NCBI GenBank assembly: GCA_030613785.1
Contig: JAUWLF010000026.1
Location: 1 to 43,198, forward strand
Source of the DNA: Chloroflexota bacterium
GTDB taxonomy: Bacteria; Chloroflexota; Anaerolineae; UBA7937; B3-Chlor
Reading direction: 5' to 3'
Length of the DNA: 43,198 bases
In this document: positions 15,813 to 22,799 of the stretch, in pieces
Position numbering within the stretch: position 1 is the first letter of the stretch
How the letters are laid out: every line of letters starts with the position of its first letter
The notes under the pieces: generated by a model
Database searches by the model: none
What the model saw: only the letters and a program-made list of their open reading frames with translations
Told to the model about the DNA's origin: nothing
Program-made: the position numbers and the translations under genes

Positions 15813-17320
15813 TGGTCAGTGTGTGGCCCGGAAGGATGAGAATCGGCCGGGTCATCCTGCTAGTCCTCGTCATCCTGGCCTATGCCTTCCGTCTCTACCA
15901 CTTGGACTATCAAAGCCTGTGGCGCGACGAGGTAGACGCTATCATCTTCGCTCGTCGCGGTCTGAGCGGTCTACTCCCTCTTTTCGCCAGGCCTGGGCAC
16001 AACGGTCCCCTCTACTACCTCGTCTTGCACTTCTGGATCCGACTGGCGGGGGACAGCGAGTTCAGCGTCAGGTTCTTGTCGCTCACCTGCGGCGTGCTCG
16101 CTGTCCCTCTGATGTTCAAGCTAGGACGGCGGTGGGTGGGTCAAAGAGGAGGCCTGGTGGCGGCGTTCCTATGTGCCACTTCCCCCTACCTTATCTGGTA
16201 TTCGCAGGAGGGCAAGATGTACGCCCTCCTGTTGTTCTTGTCCATGGTCTCCACGTACGTGTACCTTCTAGCCCTGAAGCGAAACCGCATCTATCTGTGG
16301 GTCTCCTATCTGGTCCTCACAGCCGCCTCCATGTACGTCCATCTCCTGGCTGTGCTGCTCATTCCTTTCCACTTCCTCTTGTTCTTCGTCACGTGGCCTC
16401 GTTACCGGCACGCACTCAAGTCGTGGCTGGCAACGTTTGCTATCCTGGCCTTGCCGTACATCCCTCTGGCTAGGTGGCAGGTGGCGCTCCTGCTCTCGCC
16501 GTTCAGCACAGGCCACCAGTTCTACGCATTGCACGAGATGCTGACTATTCTTCTCTTCGCTTTCAGCCTGAATCTAGCGCCCTACCGGGGCTTGCTGCCG
16601 ATAGCAGTCTTCGTCTTTCTGCTCCTGGCGGGCCTTTTGCTCTACAAGGGCAACAATGGGAGCGCCGAGGCCGGGGGACTAGGGCCCATCCTTGAGACCC
16701 GCCGGGAGAGCATCTCCTTGAGCTCGTATCTCTTCGTGCCCATCATCTGTCTCTTCGTGATCTCCTTGGGCATGCCGATCTTCACGGACAGGTATCTGAT
16801 CACGGTGATTCCCGCGTATCTGTTGCTGCTGAGTTGCGGCCTGCTGGCACTGAAGCAGAGATTCGCTCCCCTGGCGCTAGTATGCCTGGCCCTATTGGTC
16901 GTGTCCAATCTGTACGTGGTCTCGGTGCAGGGGCACACCAAGATCAAGTCCGATTTCCGCTCTGCGGCCGAGTACGTCAGCGACGATGGGCGCGGGGACC
17001 TGATGATGTTTCTGATCCCTCATGGCAAACGGGTCTTCGGCTACTACTATCAGGGTCGGTTCCGATGGGCCGAGCCGCCCTATACGAATGGGGGAATGGG
17101 TGCGGAGGAGGTGGCCCAGGCGATCGAGGAGGCCACGGCGGAGCATCAAGAGGTCTGGTTGATCGCCTCTGAGGCGGAGCTGTGGGATTCCAGGGGGTTA
17201 GTCAAGGACTGGTTTGACACCAATGGCGCGCTGTTGGATCATCACAGCTTCGCGCGGGTGGACGTGTATCTCTATTCGCTGGAATCTAGAGAGGTGCTGC
17301 TGCGGAGGGAGATCTGCTGA
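15812..17320 (+). CDS. GT-C family glycosyltransferase (GT39/ArnT-like)
   Basis: 502 residues, integral membrane protein with about 10-12 hydrophobic segments. It belongs to the GT-C fold that transfers sugars from polyprenyl-phosphate donors on the outer face of the membrane. The first extracytoplasmic loop carries the acidic motif YQSLWRDEVDAI (Asp/Glu pair, residues about 35-46), then RPGHNGPLYYLVLHFW and FSVRFLSLTCGVLAVPLMF, typical of the PMT/ArnT/'glycosyltransferase family 39' group. The C-terminal 130 residues form a soluble domain. The ATG at 15812 shares one base with the preceding stop (TGATG), implying coupled translation with the Pro-rich protein. Acceptor unknown: protein, lipid or wall polymer. 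Confidence 0.85.
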   Translation: MVSVWPGRMRIGRVILLVLVILAYAFRLYHLDYQSLWRDEVDAIIFARRGLSGLLPLFARPGHNGPLYYLVLHFWIRLAGDSEFSVRFLSLTCGVLAVPLMFKLGRRWVGQRGGLVAAFLCATSPYLIWYSQEGKMYALLLFLSMVSTYVYLLALKRNRIYLWVSYLVLTAASMYVHLLAVLLIPFHFLLFFVTWPRYRHALKSWLATFAILALPYIPLARWQVALLLSPFSTGHQFYALHEMLTILLFAFSLNLAPYRGLLPIAVFVFLLLAGLLLYKGNNGSAEAGGLGPILETRRESISLSSYLFVPIICLFVISLGMPIFTDRYLITVIPAYLLLLSCGLLALKQRFAPLALVCLALLVVSNLYVVSVQGHTKIKSDFRSAAEYVSDDGRGDLMMFLIPHGKRVFGYYYQGRFRWAEPPYTNGGMGAEEVAQAIEEATAEHQEVWLIASEAELWDSRGLVKDWFDTNGALLDHHSFARVDVYLYSLESREVLLRREIC

Positions 17321-17935
17321 ATGAGATGCGAGCTGTGCAAGCGGCCGGCCTGGTACCGGTGTGGTCGCACGGGTGTTGCCATCTGTCCTGTGCACGCCAG
17401 TCTGGAGGTGGTGGCCTCGCAGCCTGATGAAGGGCGGTCTGGGTCCTTCGAGGTGCGGGCAGCAACGTTGGAGGAGTACCCATGCTTGAAGCAGATGGCC
17501 GTGGATTTCTGGGGCGAGACGGAGATGGAGTGCTTCGAGGGCGTGTATGATGTGACCCAGTTGCCCGCTTTCGCAGGCCTGGCGGAAGAAGAGTTGGTGG
17601 GCTTTCTCTCCTATGCGATCGAGGAAGATGCGCTGAGCATCGTGATGCTCAACGTCTTGCCAGAGCATCAAGGGGCGGGCCTGGGCCAGGAGTTGGTGAA
17701 GGCCGTGATCGGGGAGGCAGGCCGTCGGAACCTGTCACGTCTCATCGTGGGTACGTCCAACGACAACTTGCCGGCGCTGCATTTCTATCAGCGCCTTGGC
17801 TTCGTCATCGCGGAGGTGGTGCCGGGGCGGATCGTGGAATACCACGGAGGCGTTGAGGAGGGGTTCGCGGGCATTGGCGTGCGGGACGAGATACGGCTCG
17901 GGTTGGTATTGGGCGACGTGGACCAAGCCAGGTGA
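17321..17935 (+). CDS. GNAT acetyltransferase with N-terminal zinc-finger
   Basis: 204 residues beginning directly after the glycosyltransferase stop. Residues 1-26 make a compact zinc-binding motif: CELC, a Cys at about 14, then CPVH at about 22-25, B-box-like. From about residue 45 a GNAT N-acetyltransferase domain follows: RAATLEEYPCLKQMAVDFWG, the central strand LSIVMLNVLPEHQGAGLGQE with the acetyl-CoA-binding Q-x-x-G-x-G loop, and the closing TSNDNLPALHFYQRLGF. It would acetylate an amine (protein N-terminus, lysine or small molecule) in the cytoplasm; the substrate is unknown. Last gene of the operon that starts at 14944. Confidence 0.88.
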   Translation: MRCELCKRPAWYRCGRTGVAICPVHASLEVVASQPDEGRSGSFEVRAATLEEYPCLKQMAVDFWGETEMECFEGVYDVTQLPAFAGLAEEELVGFLSYAIEEDALSIVMLNVLPEHQGAGLGQELVKAVIGEAGRRNLSRLIVGTSNDNLPALHFYQRLGFVIAEVVPGRIVEYHGGVEEGFAGIGVRDEIRLGLVLGDVDQAR

Positions 17936-18015
17936 CCCATCCTGCGGAGGCCGCAGGCCATATGGAGGGACGAGGTTCTGGGGCGTGGGGGATCCCAGGC
18001 GACGGGGGGCGAGAG

Positions 18016-18044
18016 TTGCCAGACAAGTGATTCCGTGCTAGACT
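18016..18044 (+). promoter_or_regulatory. Promoter of tRNA-Arg
   Basis: TTGCCA (18016-18021), 17-bp spacer, TAGACT (18039-18044), putting the start about 6 nt before the mature tRNA 5' end. Confidence 0.6.
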
Positions 18045-18056
18045 ATGAGTGTGCAT

Positions 18057-18129
18057 GCCCCCGTAGCTCAGGCGGATAGAGCGGCGGCCTCCGAAGCCGT
18101 GTGCGCGCGTTCGAGTCGCGCCGGGGGTA
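18057..18129 (+). tRNA. tRNA-Arg (anticodon CCG)
   Basis: 73-nt cloverleaf. Acceptor GCCCCCG pairs with CGGGGGT (one G-U), D-arm GCTC/GAGC, anticodon stem GCGGC/GCCGT enclosing the loop CTCCGAA (anticodon CCG, reading CGG), a 4-nt variable region, and a T-arm GCGCG-TTCGAGT-CGCGC. Discriminator A; CCA is not encoded. The 3' side borders a truncated SDR gene and plastic DNA. Confidence 0.95.
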
Positions 18130-18151
18130 CCTAATACAGGATGGCATGAGG

Positions 18152-18178
18152 CAGGCGGCCTTTTGCGCCTGTCCTTTT
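18152..18178 (+). terminator. Probable terminator of tRNA-Arg
   Basis: Stem CAGGCG (18152-18157) / CGCCTG (18166-18171) with loop GCCTTTTG, followed by TCCTTTT. Confidence 0.5.
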
Positions 18179-18192
18179 GCTATGGAGGGTAA

Positions 18193-18744
18193 GGTACTCA
18201 AGAAAGCTGCCCAGAATGCCTCGCTCCCTGGACCCTCTATGGTAGCTTCAAGACAGCTAACGAGCACTGCGCCAGGGTCTACTGGGAAGAGGAATGCATC
18301 CGTATCATTGGGCCAAGACCCAGCATCATCTATGGCCCAGGGAGAGACAGGGGATTGAGCGCGGGCCTTACTCTGGCGGTGGAAGCGGCCCTGCTCGGGC
18401 AAGACTACGAAATCGCTTTCGGTGGTAGGGCAAACATGCGATTCGTAGGCGATGTGGCCAAGAGCTCTGTTGCACGTGCCTTGGAGGCCCCCGAAGGTGC
18501 AGCCACCTACAATATGAACGTCCAAGTACTCGATGTGGAAGAAATGATCGGAATCATTGGAGCGCTGGTGCCATCCGCAAGAGGCAGGATCACTTGTCGT
18601 CGTGATCAGACAATCGCCATGGCGAGCATCGTCGAGGATTCCAGGATTCAGGCGCTGATTGGTCCTTCTGAGCCGACACCCTTTCGAGAGGGTATGGGCG
18701 AGACTGCCGACTTCTTGCGCAGGGTCCATCGCTTGTCAGACTAG
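18193..18744 (+). pseudogene. 5'-truncated NAD-dependent epimerase/dehydratase (extended SDR)
   Basis: Open frame of about 183 codons with no start and a stop immediately before it (TAA 18190-18192). Translation begins near the active site: WTLYGSFKTANEHCARVYW contains the Y-x-x-x-K of extended SDRs; then IIYGPGRDRGLSAGL, FVGDVAKSSVARAL, and the C-terminal TPFREGMGETADFL typical of sugar/erythronate epimerase-dehydrogenases. The whole N-terminal Rossmann half (about 140-150 residues with GxxGxxG) is missing. An internal ATG-like start near 18355 would remove the catalytic Tyr/Lys as well. It lies directly 3' of tRNA-Arg, suggesting a deletion or insertion boundary. Non-functional as an oxidoreductase. 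Confidence 0.85.
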
Positions 18745-19156
18745 GAGCACCGCTACCGGTGCAGCCACCTTTCCCCCTCATTGGGAGGACGGCGCGCAAC
18801 GCCCGAGCAGGAGGCGTGTGTAGGGAGTCATACAGCGGATAGGATGAGGTTGTCGGCAACAAGCAGGGCTAACTGAAGAGGGCTTCCGTGGTCCCGGATG
18901 TGGATGGAGGAGTCGATGTCCTGGTGAAGAGCGGGTCCAACTGTGCAGAACGAGAAGTCCCGTGTTGCGCGGCACTTCTGTCCGAATGTGATAGCGATAG
19001 GACGGGGAGACGTCCTCGGCTCGGCGCGGATGAGCGGTGTGCTGTAGCCCACGGAAGCGATGGTCTTTCACGAGCTTGGTGCCAGAGCGCCCAACTGGGT
19101 GTGGCGATCAGATTGGACAGTTGAGCAGAAGAAACCATGAGTCATGAGGTAAGATT
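18745..19156. other. Intergenic region with hairpin
   Basis: A 6-bp stem GCACCG-CTAC-CGGTGC lies at 18747-18762 directly after the SDR remnant. No gene, RNA or repeat is recognised in the remainder up to the YeiH-type gene. Confidence 0.4.
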
Positions 19157-20335
19157 ATGAGTAGCGCGACCACTGCGCGTCCGTCGCGCAAGATGAGCAT
19201 CTGGGAGAAGAACCTGCTAGGTGTGCCTGTCGACAAGGTTCCCTTGTTGCTGCCAGGCTTGCTGGTAGCCGCCTTGCTCGCTTGGCTGAGCATCTGGCTG
19301 AGCAAGTATGTTGGCGTCACGCTGCTGGGCTTTGACAAGACCCCCATTTCAGCTGTGATGTTGGCCATTCTCCTTGGCCTGATCATAGGCGCTGTCATGC
19401 CAGTGCCCCGGGTGCTCAAGCCCGGGTTTGCATTCGCGGTAAGAAAGGTCTTGCGTCTCGGTATCATATTGTTGGGCATCCGTTTGACCATCTTTGATGT
19501 GTTCAAGCTGGGAGCGTTTGGTATTCCAATCGTCGTGTTCTGCATTCTTGGGGCCTTGTTCTTCACGACCCTCATCAACAAATGGGTCAAACTCCCCGAA
19601 AGGCTAGGGACCCTCATCGCAGTCGGCACCTCTATCTGTGGCGTCTCGGCCATCGTCGCCACCGGCCCGGCCATTAACGCTGAGGAAGAGGAAGTAGCCT
19701 ACGCGGTGGCGGTGATCACCATCTTTGGACTGCTTGCGACGCTCGTCTACCCTTACGCCGCCAATGCCATCTTCGCCGGTGAGGCGTCGAAGGTAGGACT
19801 TTTCCTAGGCACGTCAGTCCATGACACATCCCAAGTCGTGGGTTCTGCCAAGGTGTACGCCGACGTGTTCTCGGCACCATTGGCCCTCGACGTCGCGACT
19901 GTCACCAAACTTGTGCGCAACGTGTTCATGGCTGCCGTCATTCCCTTTATGGTCTTCTACCATGGCCGCAAGTCAGCCGGCCAGGGTGAGGGCGCTGACA
20001 AGAAGACCAGTTTTCTCAAGCTACTGCCCCTATTTGTCGTCGGGTTCCTGACGCTTGCGATGATACGATCCGTCGGCGACGCAGGCATCAATGCTGGCGG
20101 CAGTGCTTTTGGGCTGTGGGACAACGCTGCTTGGACGGGCATTTACACCTTTGTCAACACGTGGGCCGGGAACCTTCTGGTGGTAGCCCTGGCTGGCGTC
20201 GGACTCAGCACCGATTTCCGAACGTTAAGAGGACTGGGGATCAAGCCCTTCCTCGTTGGGCTGGGCGCGGCATTGGCAGTGGGAGTTGTGAGCTTTGTTG
20301 CTATCTCCTTGTTGGGGAGTTTCGTGACATTTTAG
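19157..20335 (+). CDS. YeiH/UPF0324-family membrane transporter (putative sulfate exporter family)
   Basis: 392 residues, about 10-11 transmembrane segments, full length for the YeiH/PSE family (UPF0324). Family-typical blocks: MLAILLGLIIGAVMPVP, VLRLGIILLGIRLTIFDV, the highly conserved GTSICGVSAIVATGPAINAE followed by EEEVAYAVAVITIFG, and the second half-helix motif GTSVHDTSQVVGSAK. The GTSICG and SVHDTSQV re-entrant motifs support a transporter fold. The substrate is unproven for the family (sulfite/sulfonate-derived anions proposed for some members). ATG preceded by GAGGTAAG. No co-directional partner gene close by; it sits between the truncated SDR and the left long repeat. Confidence 0.92.
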   Translation: MSSATTARPSRKMSIWEKNLLGVPVDKVPLLLPGLLVAALLAWLSIWLSKYVGVTLLGFDKTPISAVMLAILLGLIIGAVMPVPRVLKPGFAFAVRKVLRLGIILLGIRLTIFDVFKLGAFGIPIVVFCILGALFFTTLINKWVKLPERLGTLIAVGTSICGVSAIVATGPAINAEEEEVAYAVAVITIFGLLATLVYPYAANAIFAGEASKVGLFLGTSVHDTSQVVGSAKVYADVFSAPLALDVATVTKLVRNVFMAAVIPFMVFYHGRKSAGQGEGADKKTSFLKLLPLFVVGFLTLAMIRSVGDAGINAGGSAFGLWDNAAWTGIYTFVNTWAGNLLVVALAGVGLSTDFRTLRGLGIKPFLVGLGAALAVGVVSFVAISLLGSFVTF

Positions 20336-20663
20336 CCTGACACCTCAACTATGAAAGGGAAATGAGCTACGCATGGCGAGCGAACTGGCGAGGCAGCGAC
20401 CCTCGATCGCCGGCGCTTCTTGGCAAGGTCGTTCCTAGTCCGCTGCCAGCCGGAACCGTTCCGCGCTCGCCTTCGCTGTCCCCGCTGTCGGGAGGGGCGT
20501 ATGCATCAGACGGCGCATCGGAATCCTGATCAACAAGGGGGCCTCAGTGCCATTCCAGCATCGCAGCCATCGTCGGCAATCGATGTGCTCCTAATCTACC
20601 TGATCTGTCGCCGATACAAGAGTGCCAACCCTGCGCGAGCCGCCTGGTGCTGCCCGGGCTCTT
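20336..20663. other. Intergenic region before the left long repeat
   Basis: No recognisable gene. Short frames here are Cys/Arg-rich and without homologous-looking motifs. It ends at the point where similarity to the 41.5-kb region begins (20664). Confidence 0.4.
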
Positions 20664-21483
20664 GCTGCGCAACGCGGTACCATAGGAGCCGTTGGCAAGG
20701 GCGAAGAAGTGCGGTAGAATTACAGCAGGGTAGCAAGCAGTCAGGGATCATTGTCGAGAAGCGGAGACCGACAGAGGAGACATAGAGGCTGATTGGGATG
20801 CCAGGCACTGGAGCGGGTTGGGACTCGATTCTCTACAAAGCATACATCATCGGCGGTATCTTTGTGATTGTCGCCGTATCACTGGGTCTGACCTTTCTGG
20901 CTCCAGGGGTGAAGGAAGCTCAGTGGGTACCTCTGGTGATTGGACTCGTTACGCTATATGTAGTCGGTATCCTGGGGTACTGGTGGGTCCAGCTGCTGTT
21001 CAAGGGTTACAGTGACCCAAAGCGCATGCTCGAGGAGGCTGGGGAGGACGCACCGGAGATCAAATCGCTCAGAAGCTGGTCCAAACTGTCGGAGGCCATG
21101 ACCGTCCACGGCGGAGACATCGACGAACTGAAGAGGTTGGAGAAAGCTGCCCTGCGTCCCGTGCTCGAGTGGTATGGCTGGACAAACGTGTTCACCCTCT
21201 ACTGCATAAGCTACCCCTGGCTGGTGGCTCTGGGTTTCCTGACTCCGCGGACGCACGGGTACTTCGTGGCTGGAGTCGTGGGGCTGATCATCTTCATACC
21301 GGTGAGAACCTACTTCCTGCTTGGGGCGGGCATCAGGGCGGGAGAACACGCCTACTTGAGGCCGCTGGGGTTGGCGGTGGTGGAGAAGCCAACGATGGAC
21401 TTCAGGAGGATGGGCAGGACAGTCATAGAAGGGCCCTGGGGGCTGGTCGCCGGCGGAGCAATGGTGTTGGCGGGTACCCGGCA
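20664..21483 (+). repeat. Left copy of an 820-bp direct repeat
   Basis: Aligns without gaps to 41565-42384 (constant offset 20,901) with about 34 mismatches by eye, about 96% identity. It contains a promoter, a leader of about 75 nt and the first 228 codons of a membrane-protein gene. Similarity stops abruptly on both sides. Confidence 0.95.
20692..20720 (+). promoter_or_regulatory. Promoter of the left (truncated) gene copy
   Basis: TTGGCA (20692-20697), 17-bp spacer, TAGAAT (20715-20720); conserved in the right copy as TTGGCA/TAGAGT. In this copy it would drive transcription into the URO-D gene. Confidence 0.6.
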
Positions 21484-21544
21484 TGGCTTCACTAGAAGGT
21501 TGTTGTGGAGGGAGGATGAACCCGAGGGAAAGGGTACTATGTAG
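20798..21544 (+). pseudogene. 3'-truncated copy of the four-helix membrane protein gene
   Basis: 248-codon frame. The first 228 codons match the intact gene at 41699-42682, including two N-terminal transmembrane segments (YIIGGIFVIVAVSLGLTFL, LVIGLVTLYVVGILGYWWV), a charged middle region and two more helices. After TRH at the junction (21483/21484) about 20 unrelated residues follow, ending in TAG. The C-terminal soluble domain of about 100 residues is lost. Of 24 coding differences from the intact copy, 15 change the amino acid, which suggests relaxed selection. The frame overlaps the URO-D gene start by 29 nt. Confidence 0.85.
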
Positions 21545-22667
21545 CTTGGCGCACAAGGAACCGGATCGAGTACCACTGGACATTGGGGGGTCCGATGTCA
21601 CGGGCCTGCATCGAGACACGTACACGAACTTGGCCCGCTTCCTGGGCATCCCAGACGACGTACGTATTTGGGAGAGTGTACAGCAGGTGGCTCTGCCTCA
21701 AGAGGAAATGCTGGCACAACTTGAGGTCGACGTGCGTCCCGTGTTTCCACATGCAACTGACTCGTCAGAACTTCCGTTGCAGGGCGAAGGAGAGAGGCTA
21801 ACCTTCAGGGACGAATGGGGAGTCAAGTGGGCGATGCCCAAGAGGGGTGGGCTCTATTTCGACATAGTGGAGCATCCTCTGGCGGACGCATGTGCGGCGT
21901 CTGACCTTGCCGGCTATCCATGGCCGGACGGGTCCGACCCAGCGCGCCTTCGCGGTCTTCGGGAGTATGCAGTGAATGTGGCGGCCAGCACTCAAGCAGC
22001 CCTCACTCTGGTTCCCGTCTACGGTGGCATCTTCGAGTCGGCTTTCTGGTTGCGTGGCTTTGAGGACTTCTACCGGGATCTGGGCAGCAACTCGCCCTTG
22101 GTGGAAGCGATCCTAGATGCCACTCTTCAGTTTCGCCTAGACTACTGGGGCAGGGCACTGGAAGAGGTCGGCGATTTCATCGACGTAGTTGTCGAGTACG
22201 ACGATCTGGGACATCAGTCGGGACTATTGATCTCCCCAGACATGTATCGGAGGTACCTGAAGCCGCGCCACAAGCAGCTCTTCGAATTCATCAAGGGTCG
22301 TTCGCACGCAGCCGTGTTGTTGCATACGTGTGGCGCTATCTACGAGCTCATCCCCGATCTGATTGAAACGGGCGTGGACATACTCAACCCGATTCAAGTG
22401 AGCGCGGGCAAGATGGGCGACACGCGCAAACTCAAGCAGGAGTTCGGCACAGAGCTCGCTTTCTGGGGCGGTGGGGTGGACACACAGAGCGTTCTACCCA
22501 GAGGCACGCCGCAGCAAGTGAAGGACGAAGTCAGACGGAGAATCGAGGATCTGGCGCCGGGAGGGGGCTACGTCTTCGCAGCAGTACACAACATCCAGCC
22601 AGACGTTCCTCCAGAGAATATCATGGCGATGGGGGAAGCCTGGAAGCAGTATGGCACCTACAGCTGA
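21516..22667 (+). CDS. Uroporphyrinogen-decarboxylase (URO-D) family protein
   Basis: 383 residues. The family covers HemE and many methyltransferase-like proteins (MtaA/CmuA-type) that transfer methyl groups to or from cobamides; this one lacks HemE hallmarks. Seen: the N-terminal MNPRERVLCSLAHKEPDRVP, a central YGGIFESAFWLRGFEDFYRD, the putative zinc site LLHTCGAIYELIPDLIETGV followed by DILNPIQVSAG, and the terminal HNIQPDVPPENIMAM loop, typical for the methyltransferase-like branch found in sugar/aromatic catabolic clusters. The ATG at 21516 follows GGAGGGAGG. It lies immediately past the left repeat junction, so it is probably transcribed from the promoter of the truncated gene. Substrate unknown. 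Confidence 0.9.
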   Translation: MNPRERVLCSLAHKEPDRVPLDIGGSDVTGLHRDTYTNLARFLGIPDDVRIWESVQQVALPQEEMLAQLEVDVRPVFPHATDSSELPLQGEGERLTFRDEWGVKWAMPKRGGLYFDIVEHPLADACAASDLAGYPWPDGSDPARLRGLREYAVNVAASTQAALTLVPVYGGIFESAFWLRGFEDFYRDLGSNSPLVEAILDATLQFRLDYWGRALEEVGDFIDVVVEYDDLGHQSGLLISPDMYRRYLKPRHKQLFEFIKGRSHAAVLLHTCGAIYELIPDLIETGVDILNPIQVSAGKMGDTRKLKQEFGTELAFWGGGVDTQSVLPRGTPQQVKDEVRRRIEDLAPGGGYVFAAVHNIQPDVPPENIMAMGEAWKQYGTYS

Positions 22668-22799
22668 CCGTCGCGGAGAGGGACATGATCCGCTCCAGGC
22701 GGCAGACGAGAACCAGTGGATTGTGGGAGCATCGCCTAGCGCGTTTCGGAATGACCTTGTGACGGCGGTGGAGCCCGGGCTAGTGAGAGGAGGATTGAC

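Noticed and set aside
18101-18358. Open frame running through the 3' half of the tRNA
   Set aside because: Overlaps a clear tRNA and its terminator and has no family-like sequence; the real remnant here is the SDR fragment in another frame.
20420-20785. Cys/Arg-rich frame before the left repeat
   Set aside because: It crosses the promoter of the repeated gene, and the corresponding frame is not kept in the right copy's upstream region.
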